Shown: positions 32,896 to 42,202, counted from the first letter of the stretch. The stretch: DNA of 64,000 nucleotides from Methanospirillum purgamenti (GCF_018502485.1 NZ_CP075546.1), one strand, 5' to 3'. The notes: generated by a model from the letters alone, not told the origin. Numbers and translations are program-made.

Positions 32896-33152
32896 ATGTT
32901 TTTTGAATTGAAACCGGATGAGAGAGAAAAAGCAATACAATATCTCTCGGAAAAATTCCAGATGGAACATGGGAAAAAGTGAAAACAACCATTCAAGAAT
33001 CCGATGGGGTTTGGTATATTGATCAACATTTTGGATTCGGACTCTATGTGAGAAATCTGTTGTGGAAAAGTGGATTTCATTTAAATGGCTTTTTTATGGA
33101 TACTATCTGGCATGGATTAGTCGAAGAAGTAATAAAAAGGAAATATAATTGA
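32896..33152 (+). pseudogene. Frameshifted small gene, DUF6794-like
   Basis: MFFELKPDEREKAIQYLSEK in one frame continues as IPDGTWEKVKTTIQESDG and HFGFGLYVRNLLWKSGFHL in another, with the switch at an A5 run near 32950. The HFGxGxxxRN motif is typical of the short DUF6794 family. A remnant of only the last 15 codons precedes the paralogous membrane gene at 40698, so this gene and its neighbour were duplicated together. Confidence 0.55.
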
Positions 33153-33210
33153 TGGTTTAGGGGGGTAAACCGCCACATTCTAATCTCATTCCTTCTAACC
33201 TGATTCCTCT

Positions 33211-33777
33211 ATGTCTTTGAAAATAAGACGCCTGATCCTGTCATTCCTCGCTCCACCAATTATATTGGTTTTATTTTCCCTTGTTTATCCATTCATGCAA
33301 TTCCTGGAAACAGGATTCCCCGGAATTTCTTGTGGACTTTTTGATCTCTTCCGCGTTCACATCTTACTCATGTGGATAGGATGGGCTGTGCTCCTGTACC
33401 TATTCCTCTTTGTGTATGATGTGAGTAAAAAATTAATATCCAACCTGGTCAGCACCAGCAACCAACCGGTTATACGAAGTTACTTCGAGGCCAATCAGAA
33501 ATACCATCCCGGATCTATCCGGCTCATATTCGCAGTAATAATCCCGATTTACCTGTGGCTGGCAGGAGGCATTATCACAAAATCGTTGTATTTCTTCTAT
33601 GATGTGAATAATGGGGTATTCCTGGCTTCTGATATTGTTTTAATGTTCAGACAATATCCAGAGGTGAGTTACCTGATCATGATTCTCGTGATATTCGGGG
33701 GGTTTTATTGGTACGATAAAAAAACCTATCGGTTTAGCAATTCGGGATTAAATAAATGCTTTAGTATTCAAAGATAG
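33211..33777 (+). CDS. Membrane protein, paralogue of 40698-41219
   Basis: 188 residues with about four hydrophobic helices (LSFLAPPIILVLFSLVYPF, ILLMWIGWAVLLYLFLFVY, LIFAVIIPIYLWLAGGI, VSYLIMILVIFGGFYWY). Not recognised. Very similar to the protein at 40698, including the shared SKKLISNL.STSNQPVIRSY stretch. The two copies also share 60-70 bp of upstream leader, so the duplication included the promoter. This copy has a changed, longer C-terminus. Confidence 0.7.
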   Translation: MSLKIRRLILSFLAPPIILVLFSLVYPFMQFLETGFPGISCGLFDLFRVHILLMWIGWAVLLYLFLFVYDVSKKLISNLVSTSNQPVIRSYFEANQKYHPGSIRLIFAVIIPIYLWLAGGIITKSLYFFYDVNNGVFLASDIVLMFRQYPEVSYLIMILVIFGGFYWYDKKTYRFSNSGLNKCFSIQR

Positions 33778-34197
33778 AAATTTTGATTCATTTCGCAAAA
33801 TTTTTTAAAACAATTTTGATTTATGAATCGAGAGGTTCAATGATTATATCAGTTGAGAAATATATGGAAAATCGGGTTATATTTAAAAGTCTATTCTATA
33901 GGACTTACGAAGATAGAGCAATTTGTAATTTTATCTAAATGATTTTCTCATATAGATACGACAATCCAATTTCCATACATTTAAGTCAAGTTACAGGTTG
34001 TGTTAGTCCTATTCTATATTTCATATCTGATATCAGTAGATAAATGTGAAAACTTAAATTCAGCTGACATGCGTCTGACTACCCCGTTTGTAAAATATTA
34101 GGGGAATGTTTTTTATATGGAGAATTATTAAAAGAGTATTTAATATATCAAAAAATTGGTTTCATTTAACCTCTTTTCGCAGTTATTTAAGAGAATT
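33778..34197. other. Intergenic, AT-rich
   Basis: About 420 bp. Short AT-rich tracts and possible TATA boxes occur near 34115-34145, upstream of the HEPN gene. No coding or structured feature is recognised. Confidence 0.45.
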
Positions 34198-35496
34198 ATG
34201 GACATAAATTGGTTTATTCAAGTTGTCTCTAACAAATTTGGATGGAAAATTACTATTGTAGATGATCAGACTCGTAATATATTTCCATTTGCTGAAAGTG
34301 ATAAGGAAGGTGATCCTGAGTTATCCATTAGATTAGATCTTCTAAATTTAGATAAAAAAATCGTTTCGTTAAAAAAATTCATACCGTTGTATGAAGGGTG
34401 TGCCCTATATTCAGAACATAAATATGAAATATTATTATCAAGAAGATCAAACGTTTTTTCAAACCCTAAATTTATAAAAAATTTAGAAAATATCGAGGAT
34501 AGTCGGAATAAATTTATTTACTCAATTTCTGATATATCTCAAGAATTATATCTTCACTTTATGGAAACATTTATTCAAAAAAATAGTGATATTGCTTTCT
34601 TTTTACGACCTTTTCCAAGAGATCTAAAGGAAATTATAAAGGAATCGCCAGATATTGAATTATTAGATTTTTTATCTAAAAATTTTAGATATCTCTCAAT
34701 AAAAATTGAATCTGAAGAAAAAAAATCAGAAGAACTGTTACATTCCCTGGTAATTTCACATCTTTTCAATATTTCATATCAAACAGGAATGACTTTTGTT
34801 CCATTTTTTTCTATTGAACAACTCTTTAAATCATATCGTTCATTTTCTCGTCAGAGAGAGAAAAATTTCGCTCCTCCTCGGAAAATATACAATCAAAATG
34901 TAATTTCATATTATCAGATGGCAAGAACAACCGACAACCCATCATTAAAATTTCTCTCATTTTATCAAATCCTTGAGTATTTTTTTAACGCAGAATATTA
35001 TCAAAATTTAAGAAATGATGTTAGAATGAAAATTACACATCCGGCTTTTTCTTTCGAGAGTGACAAATCAATTCAAGAACTCATTTTATTAATCAATAAT
35101 CAAATACGATATGGCAAAACACAAAAACAAAAAAATGAATATGAACGATTAAAATCTCTATTGAATTCAAATTTTAATGATTTTTCTTCATTAATCCAAC
35201 AATTAAATGAATATGATGAATCATTAATCGAATACTATTCGAAAAATCATGTTTCTTTTTGTAAGGGACCATTTGTTGATTTTCTAAAGTCTAATATAAA
35301 TGAAATCTGCGAAAAACTATCCAGCAGAATATACAAAATAAGAAATGCAATAGTTCATAGTAAAGATGATAATGAATATCGTTATATTCCTTTTCGGGAT
35401 GATAAAGAATTGTACAAAGAGATTCCACTTATTCAATTAATTTCAGAGGAAATTATAATTAAACACTCAAAATATTTTAATGAAGATATTAATTAG
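34198..35496 (+). CDS. HEPN-motif protein, possible ribonuclease
   Basis: About 432 residues from ATG 34198 (MDINWFIQVV); a TTG at 34156 would add 14. The N-terminal half is unrecognised. The C-terminal third contains FLSFYQILEYFF and, about 125 residues later, RNAIVH (R382, H387). This is the R-x4-H signature of HEPN ribonucleases, in the arrangement of Apea-type HEPN domains. Such proteins act in RNA cleavage and often in defence, but no antitoxin or partner is adjacent. Strongly AT-rich. Function is inferred from motif only. Confidence 0.55.
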   Translation: MDINWFIQVVSNKFGWKITIVDDQTRNIFPFAESDKEGDPELSIRLDLLNLDKKIVSLKKFIPLYEGCALYSEHKYEILLSRRSNVFSNPKFIKNLENIEDSRNKFIYSISDISQELYLHFMETFIQKNSDIAFFLRPFPRDLKEIIKESPDIELLDFLSKNFRYLSIKIESEEKKSEELLHSLVISHLFNISYQTGMTFVPFFSIEQLFKSYRSFSRQREKNFAPPRKIYNQNVISYYQMARTTDNPSLKFLSFYQILEYFFNAEYYQNLRNDVRMKITHPAFSFESDKSIQELILLINNQIRYGKTQKQKNEYERLKSLLNSNFNDFSSLIQQLNEYDESLIEYYSKNHVSFCKGPFVDFLKSNINEICEKLSSRIYKIRNAIVHSKDDNEYRYIPFRDDKELYKEIPLIQLISEEIIIKHSKYFNEDIN

Positions 35497-35584
35497 AGAT
35501 GTTATCTGATTATAATATAAAATAATGTAAATTTAGATACGAAAATTTTCACGCTTTAATAAATATCTGCTTCAAGCCATCACC

Positions 35585-35884
35585 CCTCCCCTTGTGCCAC
35601 CCTCACTTTACTCAGGTGCCGGGAAGCTGTCTGGCGTGTTATACCAAAAGCTGCGGGCAATGTCAGCTGCAGTTACATCCGGATGCAGCTCTATGTAACT
35701 CCGGATCCGCTCCCCCCTATCCTCTTTGTCAGCTAGCTGCGGTGAAGCTGTCACACCCGCTGTCAGGTCTGACCGGATGATGTTCATCAATACTTCGACA
35801 CTAATACACAGCGAAATGGGCGGGATTGCATGGGAAGCCTGATACAAAAACCCACCCGGAGAGTGGGCGATATTAAACCCGGTG
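35585..35884 (-). pseudogene. DUF2637-like membrane/wHTH gene fragment, copy A1
   Basis: Minus-strand translation contains ISTGFNIAHSPGGF, SHAIPPISLCISVEVLMNII and the winged-helix start IRSYIELHPDVTAADIARSF, after which the frame is lost. The N-terminal half is replaced by the tail of a glutaredoxin gene at 35885, the same junction as in copy A2. A relic of a mobile-element gene. Confidence 0.6.
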
Positions 35885-36091
35885 CTGATGACTGAGGATC
35901 GAGTATATGAGTCAAAACAGATCTTCACCCCGGATGGGTGTGTTGACTCTGGGATACTGGTAACTCTCCGCCCGTAGATCCTTTCTTCCCCCACCTGGTC
36001 GGCACTCGGGGAATGTAGTTCCGGAGTTATCCTGTCCCCGATGTAATCTCAGGGCGATCTTCTGGTGTGGTATGCCGGTTTGGACGCTTAA
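35881..36091 (+). repeat. Displaced 3' end of glutaredoxin gene plus flank, copy 1
   Basis: TATGAGTCAAAACAGATCTT through CTCCGCCCGTAG repeats the end of the glutaredoxin at 30408-30494. The following about 90 bp, to GGTTTGGACGCT, is shared with 42630-42722. The segment is joined to DUF2637-like debris at the same base as in the other copy. Confidence 0.8.
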
Positions 36092-36127
36092 TGCTCCGGC
36101 TCCTCATTATTACTGCAATAATTGCCG

Positions 36128-36484
36128 GTGAGTGTTTCATATTCCGTTTCCACGGGTGGAAAATGGGGGAAAATTGTGGAGGAATGGATGAGTCAGTATC
36201 TGAAAGTTGATCGGCTTCTTCCCGGAGAGAATGGTATGATCCGGATCATGAAGGATGAAGCCGGGGAGATTGGGACGGTAAGTCGGGTGGATGTGATCCT
36301 CACGTGTGGAGGGCTTGAACCGTTCCCGGTGGATCCTTCGGGGGAGATGGATCTTTCGAATCCGGGGAAGGCGGTAAAGTTCACGGTTGATGGGATATTG
36401 TTCCTAGCTATCCGGATTCAAGTGGTGAATATGATTAACCAGTGGCCGAGAAGAAAGGCGGCTTTGTTTGGAGTGGTGGAGTGA
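36128..36484 (+). CDS. Uncharacterised mobile-element ORF
   Basis: About 118 residues from GTG 36128, or 120 from TTG 36122. Not recognised. Higher GC than the flanking genes and directly attached to the glutaredoxin/DUF2637 debris, so it most likely belongs to the element. Contains KDEAGEIGTVSRVDVILTCG and a hydrophobic stretch VDGILFLAIRIQVVNMI near the end. Confidence 0.45.
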   Translation: MSVSYSVSTGGKWGKIVEEWMSQYLKVDRLLPGENGMIRIMKDEAGEIGTVSRVDVILTCGGLEPFPVDPSGEMDLSNPGKAVKFTVDGILFLAIRIQVVNMINQWPRRKAALFGVVE

Positions 36485-36590
36485 AAAATTCTTCTTTAAT
36501 TTTCCACGAAGACCAATATAAAATTACAAATGAACTCGAAATTATCGATCTTCATGAGTTATTCATGAGATAAAGCTTCATGGATGTTTT

Positions 36591-37454
36591 TTACGTTTTA
36601 TTGAGTTTTTCATTAGGTAGTGACGATTGTCGTATAGATGATATATTTGGTCCAAATTTTTCAGATATTTTTTTGATAACATTTACTACCCAAGGCTCGA
36701 TATAAGGTGAGATAATTATGTGAGGTTTCAATTTCATGAAATCCACAGATAAAGGAAATACATCGGCAGCTATACTTTTATCATCAGAAGAAGGGTTAAA
36801 ATACAAACACCGAATTTCCTGTTCAAATTTATATGCCCAATGTTTAAAGAAGATTTGCCTTTTTTCTAAAGAAATATAATCAAATGATTTGAGATCATCA
36901 TCATATTGCACATCACAAATATCAATATCAATATTTACCGGGAAAGAGTCTAATAAGGAGCCAAGTGTTGTCTGAATCGCAATGCCACATCTATTCGAAT
37001 ATATTTTCCACATTTCCATTGATTCATTCTCATTTACATGCCAACAATTTACAAAAAACCTTTTTAATGATTCTTTTTCCTTTTGAATAAACAACTCCTT
37101 CTTTCTGTCTAAATGATTTTTTAGTATGGAAGGATCAAAATTTTGTAAACTGGAAATGCTATTATCAAACGATAAGTTTTCATTAGGAGTAATGGGCAAT
37201 TTTTCTCTATTTTCTTTTATTGCAATGTATTTTAAGAGGGATAAATTATTTTTGAATATTATGTCCGAATTAATGAAATCCCCTGATTTTTGGAGTAGAT
37301 AGTCATAGTATAACATCCCCTCAGTTGGATCGTTTAGAAGATCTATTCTAATAAAACATAAATGACTATTCAAGAAAATATCTAAAAATTTTTCAACATT
37401 AATATATCTCCAAATTTTTTTGTCGATAGGAAATTTTGAGAAATTTTGTACCAC
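36591..37454 (-). CDS. DUF2971 family protein
   Basis: 287 residues. Features of DUF2971: the N-terminal IWRYINVEKFLDIF, then LCFIRIDLLNDPTEG, central FFVNCWHVNENESMEMWKIYSN and GIAIQTTLGSLLDSF, late FKHWAYKFEQEIRCLYF. The family is widespread in bacteria and archaea, often in accessory regions, and has no established function. Divergent from the TPR-SHOCT gene with 97 bp between the starts, so they may share a regulatory region. Confidence 0.75.
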   Translation of the reverse strand: MVQNFSKFPIDKKIWRYINVEKFLDIFLNSHLCFIRIDLLNDPTEGMLYYDYLLQKSGDFINSDIIFKNNLSLLKYIAIKENREKLPITPNENLSFDNSISSLQNFDPSILKNHLDRKKELFIQKEKESLKRFFVNCWHVNENESMEMWKIYSNRCGIAIQTTLGSLLDSFPVNIDIDICDVQYDDDLKSFDYISLEKRQIFFKHWAYKFEQEIRCLYFNPSSDDKSIAADVFPLSVDFMKLKPHIIISPYIEPWVVNVIKKISEKFGPNISSIRQSSLPNEKLNKT

Positions 37455-37551
37455 TATGATCAGAGATTATTTTTATTGCGATTTATTTAATCTTCATCTT
37501 TCATTTGTAAATTGATGATTGAAAAGAATTTTTTCTTAATAAATATAAGTA

Positions 37552-38586
37552 ATGATTATGGGATTTTTTTCTAGAAATTCAAAAAAACCGAACTCAACAT
37601 CGGATCAAACAAAAAGTTCAATCGATCACATTATTAAATCTGAAAGTAATTTTTCTTCATATGAGCAATACCTGAATCTGTTAGATGAGTTAAAACACAC
37701 AAATATTAAAGAATGGATAAAGAATTACTCCCAATATCTTAATGCAAGATTAATAACATATCTCAATGTATCACATAATGTAGATATTGCAATCAAAATC
37801 GCCGACATATATTGTAAAGAGTTTTTTATTACTCCAATGACTTTTTTTGGATTGATATTGTATACTTCATTATTCAATGATAAAAAAAATTTAGAGAAAT
37901 ACTCGGATATTATTTGTGACTATATTGATCAACCAAAGGAAGAATCTCAATATCGAAAAGAACTATACGTGAATGGTCAAAGAACATTAGATTCAGGAGA
38001 CTATAGGGATATTTTAGGTCAGTATAAGATTGATGTTCAATGGGATAATGGACAATTTTTTCAATTCGGGGGCTCATATATCAATGGAATAGACACCCGT
38101 TTTTACACGACTAAAAAAAGCATTTGGGAATATAAGTATCAGCTGTTAATTGACCTTGGAAAATTCGATACCGCTTTGCTTTTCCTAGATAATCGTCAAA
38201 AGTTATTTGGAGAGACTTTAAAAATATTAATGTTAAAGATTGAAACGCTAGAATTACTAGGAAAACAAAAAGATAAATTAGATCTTTTGAATTTTTTATT
38301 ATTAAAATATCCTAATAATTTAATATCTCTTGAAAAACGAATGAATTTTTACTTAGAAAATCATGATTATGAAAGAGCATTGAATGATATTAATTTAATT
38401 CTATCAATTAAACCAACAATGGAACTACAAAAAACTAGGGATGAAATTATTGATAAAATAAATAACAATAATTCATCAGTTAATATCAACTCAGATATTG
38501 AAACTCAATTAAAACTTAAATATGCCAAGGGAGAGATATCAGAAGATGAATATTTGAGGAAAAGAAAAATTCTGGAGTTCGATTGA
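37552..38586 (+). CDS. TPR protein with C-terminal SHOCT domain, paralogue 1
   Basis: 344 residues. It begins with the short MGFFSRNSKKP head, followed by a helical region (LITYLNVSHNVDIAIKIADI), TPR-like helices (residues about 210-290) and a C-terminal SHOCT domain (LKLKYAKGEISEDEYLRKR). SHOCT domains are short C-terminal oligomerisation or targeting modules. The sister protein at 38979 has the same plan. It is followed tail-to-tail by the relic of a small SHOCT coiled-coil gene. Confidence 0.75.
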   Translation: MIMGFFSRNSKKPNSTSDQTKSSIDHIIKSESNFSSYEQYLNLLDELKHTNIKEWIKNYSQYLNARLITYLNVSHNVDIAIKIADIYCKEFFITPMTFFGLILYTSLFNDKKNLEKYSDIICDYIDQPKEESQYRKELYVNGQRTLDSGDYRDILGQYKIDVQWDNGQFFQFGGSYINGIDTRFYTTKKSIWEYKYQLLIDLGKFDTALLFLDNRQKLFGETLKILMLKIETLELLGKQKDKLDLLNFLLLKYPNNLISLEKRMNFYLENHDYERALNDINLILSIKPTMELQKTRDEIIDKINNNNSSVNINSDIETQLKLKYAKGEISEDEYLRKRKILEFD

Positions 38587-38589
38587 ATT

Positions 38590-38930
38590 TATTTCTCTAA
38601 AACCTTTTTCATATGCATATATTCTTCTTCTGAAATTTCTCCATTAACATTACGGAGTTTTAAAAAAAATATAATGGTTCAATCAAATTAAAATTTAAAG
38701 AATCAGTCGAGGTGTTTTTAAATAAAATTGCTTTTCTCTGGTTGATTATTTCATTTTCTTCACGTTTTTTGTTCTAAATAAGCCCTTTGTTCTAAATTAT
38801 TTAACTCATTTTTTAGTATTTTGGTGCTGAACTCTTTGATTTTCAGTTATCTTGCGATTGATCTCTTCTTGTATTTCTAACAATTTTGTTGGTTCCTTTA
38901 ATCTAATTTTTCATGAAAATGGATCACAAT
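38590..38930 (-). pseudogene. Relic of the small SHOCT coiled-coil gene
   Basis: Read on the minus strand it follows the gene at 40030-40410 over most of its length: the SHOCT end GEISEEEY.HMKKVLEK, the middle IINQRKAILF and the coiled-coil LEIQEEINR. It contains stops and frame changes. It keeps the same tail-to-tail position behind the first TPR-SHOCT gene as the intact copy does behind the second. Confidence 0.75.
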
Positions 38931-38978
38931 TTAATTTTTAGACAAGATCTTATGTTAGATAAACACTGATTAGTAAAT

Positions 38979-40028
38979 ATGGGCTTTTTTTCAAGAAACA
39001 GAAAAGAACCTGACAAAGATCTAAAGCAAACAAATAACATAACAAATCAATTGGGTAATTATGAACTGAATCTTCATTCTTATGAATATTACTTGGAGAA
39101 ATTAGAAAAATCATTTCAATTATATCCAGATCTTACAAAAGCATGGGCTGAAAAAAATAAAGAATATTTAAATGCCCGATTAATTACTTATCTGAATACG
39201 CCAAATCTCCCAAATAATATAGATTTTGCCATAAAACTTGCAAATCTGTATTGTAAAAATTTGTTTATAACTCCAATGACTTTTTTTGGACTCGTACTGT
39301 TTACATCACTTTATGATAATGATAAAGAATTAAAAAAATATTCACAGGTAATTTTGGACTACTTGAATAATTACCAAGAAGTATTTCGTAATATTGTGAA
39401 AATTGATGTAGATATCCAGTCAGTAGATTATGGTCCTATCCTAGGTCAGAATAAAATCGAAGTAGAATGGGATCATGGTCAGTTCTTCGACACGAAACAA
39501 GGTTCGGCTACTTTTGGTATTAGTAATTCATGGACTCCACATTATGTTATATGGGGATGGATTTGGCAGTTCATATCACATCTGTTAGTAAAACTCAATC
39601 AATATGATGAAGCATTAAATTATCTTAAATTTTTATATGAACATAAAGTTGATCAAGATAGAGTTTTAGTAAGTAAATTCCGATTACTACATGATTTAGG
39701 TAGAACGAAAGAAGCATTGGATATTTTAGATTTCATTCTAATAAAAGACCCAAATGACGAGTGGGCTCTAAATAAAAGATCTAATATTTTTTTAAATACG
39801 AATGATTATGAACGAGCATTAAAAGATATCAACACATTATATTCTTTAGACCCGACCTTGGAGTTGAAGAAAACTCGTGAAGAGGTCATTGAAAAAATTA
39901 ACTGTAATAAACAAATCTCTGATAAAAATGGTGATATTGAAAATCAGCTAAAATTAAAATTTGCAAGTGGAGAGTTATCGGAGGAAGAATATATTAGAAA
40001 AAGAAAGATTCTCGAGTTGGATCAGTAA
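38979..40028 (+). CDS. TPR protein with C-terminal SHOCT domain, paralogue 2
   Basis: 349 residues, same architecture as the 37552 protein: MGFFSRNRKEP head, the shared LCCKN/ITPMTFFGLVLFTSLY region, TPR helices, and SHOCT end LKLKFASGELSEEEYIRKR. Roughly half of residues agree between the paralogues by eye. Its stop is one base from the stop of the convergent small SHOCT gene. Confidence 0.75.
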   Translation: MGFFSRNRKEPDKDLKQTNNITNQLGNYELNLHSYEYYLEKLEKSFQLYPDLTKAWAEKNKEYLNARLITYLNTPNLPNNIDFAIKLANLYCKNLFITPMTFFGLVLFTSLYDNDKELKKYSQVILDYLNNYQEVFRNIVKIDVDIQSVDYGPILGQNKIEVEWDHGQFFDTKQGSATFGISNSWTPHYVIWGWIWQFISHLLVKLNQYDEALNYLKFLYEHKVDQDRVLVSKFRLLHDLGRTKEALDILDFILIKDPNDEWALNKRSNIFLNTNDYERALKDINTLYSLDPTLELKKTREEVIEKINCNKQISDKNGDIENQLKLKFASGELSEEEYIRKRKILELDQ

Positions 40029-40029
40029 T

Positions 40030-40410
40030 TTATTTCTCTAAAATCTTTTTCATATGTAAATATTCTTCTTCTGATATTTCTCCATTAATAAATCGAATTT
40101 TTAAAAGATACATCGGATCACTATTTTTTGTGCCGAGATTATCTATAGGTGGAGTTTCAAATAAAATTGCTCGTCTTTGAGTGATAATTTCATTTTCTTC
40201 GCGCTTTTTTTTCTCTAAATAGGCTATTCTTTCATTATGATCAGATTCATCTTTAGCCTGTTGGTTTAGATTTCTTTGGTACTCTGCTAACTGCCTATTC
40301 ATTTCTTCTTGTATTTCAAGCAGTTTTTTTTGGTTCTTTATTGATGCACTATACTGATCAATTAGAGCCCCTCCTCCAGTTCCAATCGCACCGAGAATAT
40401 ATGGATCCAT
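40030..40410 (-). CDS. Small coiled-coil protein with SHOCT domain
   Basis: 126 residues. Starts MDPYILGAIGTGGGALIDQY, a glycine-rich hydrophobic segment, followed by a coiled coil at about 25-85 (LLEIQEEMNRQLAEYQRNL) and a C-terminal SHOCT domain (YLLKIRFINGEISEEEYLHM). The SHOCT domain matches that of the convergent TPR-SHOCT protein. Hetero-oligomerisation of the two products through SHOCT is a reasonable inference. Confidence 0.65.
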   Translation of the reverse strand: MDPYILGAIGTGGGALIDQYSASIKNQKKLLEIQEEMNRQLAEYQRNLNQQAKDESDHNERIAYLEKKKREENEIITQRRAILFETPPIDNLGTKNSDPMYLLKIRFINGEISEEEYLHMKKILEK

Positions 40411-40499
40411 AGGTGTCTTTCGATTTTAAAACATAAAAGAGTAATCAGAAGAACAGGAATATTAGTATTTAAATCAAATTATGTTGAAGTATTGAATTT

Positions 40500-40697
40500 A
40501 GGTCGATTTTTAAAGGATAACCAGGTTCAGGTTACCATTTGGATTAATTGAGAATTTTAATAATTTCCTTTTTGTAAGGACGGGGGTAAAATCGGGCATG
40601 AATTAGTATAAGAAGTCATAAAAAGGAAATATGATTGATGGTTTAGGAAGGTAAACCGCCACATTATAATCTCATTCCTATCTAACCTGATACCGCA
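40500..40697 (+). other. Duplicated leader with remnant of the DUF6794-like gene
   Basis: AAGTCATAAAAAGGAAATAT near 40615 and the following 70 bp repeat the segment at 33128-33200. They contain only the last codons of the DUF6794-like gene plus the promoter/leader of the membrane gene. A still shorter remnant of this leader occurs at 49080-49140. Confidence 0.65.
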
Positions 40698-41219
40698 ATG
40701 CCTTCAATCGTAAGACGAGTAGTATTATCTTTCATCGTCCCCCCATTGATTTTGGTCTTCCTCTCTCTCGCCTTTCCATTTCTTCAATCCCTGGAAACTG
40801 GATTTCCCGGGATCTCGTGCGGGCTTTTTGATCTCTTCCGTGTTCACATCGTACTGATGTGGCTTGGATGGTCGGTGATTCTCTATCTATTCCTCTTTGT
40901 GTATGATGTGAGTAAAAAATTAATATCCAACCTGACCAGCACCAGCAACCAACCGGTTATACGAAGTTACTTCGAGGCCAATCAGAAATACCATCTCGGA
41001 TCTATCAGGATCATATTCGCGGTAATAATTACGATATACCTTTGGCTGGCAGGGGGCATTATCACAAAATCGTTGTATTTCTTCTATGATGTGAATAATG
41101 GGGTATTCCTAGCTTCTGATATTGTTTTCATGTTCAGACAATATGCAGAGGTGAGTTACCTGATCATGATTCTGGTAATATACGGGACATTTTATTTGTA
41201 TGATAAAAAACTCGAGTAA
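40698..41219 (+). CDS. Membrane protein, paralogue of 33211-33777
   Basis: 173 residues, about four hydrophobic helices, sequence nearly matching the 33211 product from GFPGISCGLFDLFRVHI to FMFRQYAEVSYLIMILVI. It ends YLYDKKLE, probably the original C-terminus. Family and function not recognised. Confidence 0.7.
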   Translation: MPSIVRRVVLSFIVPPLILVFLSLAFPFLQSLETGFPGISCGLFDLFRVHIVLMWLGWSVILYLFLFVYDVSKKLISNLTSTSNQPVIRSYFEANQKYHLGSIRIIFAVIITIYLWLAGGIITKSLYFFYDVNNGVFLASDIVFMFRQYAEVSYLIMILVIYGTFYLYDKKLE

Positions 41220-41359
41220 ATTTTTTGGGTAATTCCTAACTACTACCCAAATTATCCCTCCAGTTCTGGCAGGATACCTTTTTTTGATCCTTTACGATAC
41301 TCTTCGGAATCAGAGAGGAAAGGTAACAGGACGATAATAACGAGGAGGAAAAAATAGGA

Positions 41360-41611
41360 TTATACCTGGGGCGTTGTCACCAGCCAGGTGGTACTGTTCG
41401 AATAACTGTACCGCTCAATTTTAAACTCAGGACAGATTTCAGACAGTAAGGCCATATTGGTCCCTACTTCTTTTGAGGATAACCCGGTATCCTTGGCGAT
41501 ATACTTTGACTTGAAAAAGTTTGACCCCGGCTTCATCTGGTTCTTCAGGTAGTCTATTAAACAGATCTGATTTTCATTGTATTTTGTGGTAAATTTACTT
41601 TGTAAAAGCAT
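41360..41611 (-). CDS. DUF7123-like winged-helix protein, copy 1
   Basis: 83 residues from ATG 41611, which has GGAG six bases upstream; an ATG at 41623 adds 4. It follows the pattern of the archaeal DUF7123 family: ICLIDYLKNQM, NFFKSKYIAKDTGLSSKEVG, then IERYSYSNSTTWLVT, a small wHTH. A much longer frame to 41872 exists but runs into non-coding sequence that is not open in the second copy. Nearly identical to 46960-47211. Probably a DNA-binding regulator of the element. Confidence 0.7.
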   Translation of the reverse strand: MLLQSKFTTKYNENQICLIDYLKNQMKPGSNFFKSKYIAKDTGLSSKEVGTNMALLSEICPEFKIERYSYSNSTTWLVTTPQV

Positions 41612-41623
41612 GTCTATCTCCAT

Positions 41624-42202
41624 AAGTACTGAATTTTGCTGAATGAATTGTAGGAGGAAATCCGGTCTTTTATAGACCGGGTGAAGTTCGTTCTGGTCAG
41701 TAGGAAAGAGTCGGAGGACATGAAACTCTCTCCTGACCGGGGGAGTTTCCTTTTCGGGATGAGTTGGATACAACAGATGTAGGAGGACATGTTGAACGCT
41801 ACTCACCGACAGAGATCCTGTCAGACATCCAGGAGTTACTTTCTGGATTTTTTGCAGGTCTCTGTGTGACATACAAGTGTTGTTCGAAACAGGTTAAAAG
41901 GAATATAGCTAAAACCTATGGAAAATAGTCTGAAATTATTTTAGGGACCATTTTCCACTTTTTTTATTGAATAACTTCTGCAGATCATTATGAGCGGAAA
42001 ATGAGCAGTCAATTATCGGTTGCACCTGGTTCTGAGACGAACTCAGGTTTTGGAAAAAATCAGATAGGACAGATTAAAAAATTGAAATCTACATAGTTTC
42101 AGGAGTTGCAACCAGTTTCAAGACCTCTAATAAGAAGAAAATTTAGGAGGAGTTCCTTGGAGGATGACGTGTATTGATGGTCTCGCGGGAGGGGGAGAGG
42201 TG
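41624..42202 (-). ncRNA. Conserved structured leader / possible non-coding RNA, copy 1
   Basis: Upstream of the DUF7123-like gene. Hairpin CCGGTCT-N5-AGACCGG at 41662-41680, GGTCAG (41695-41700) opposite CTGACC (41733-41738), and ACCTGGTTC-N6-GAACTCAGGT near 42027. In copy 2 the first hairpin has a T-A to C-G pair exchange, which argues for a selected RNA or cruciform structure. Whether it is an attenuator, a separate RNA or a replication origin is open. Confidence 0.45.

Larger units (their letters stand above)
41285..42202. repeat. Element repeat B, copy 1 (DUF7123-like gene plus structured leader)
   Basis: About 900 bp that recurs at 46880-47816 with high identity. It contains the small wHTH gene on the minus strand (41360-41611) and about 590 bp of non-coding sequence upstream of it. 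Both copies abut DUF2637-like debris, so they are parts of one mobile element. Confidence 0.85.

Noticed and set aside
35885..35994. N-terminal part of the 128-codon minus-strand ORF as a new protein domain
   Set aside because: It is the antisense strand of the displaced glutaredoxin 3' end, so the ORF is an accidental chimera.
41612..41872. N-terminal extension of the DUF7123-like ORF
   Set aside because: The extension is not open in the second copy, lies in the structured leader, and a good ribosome-binding site precedes the internal ATG.
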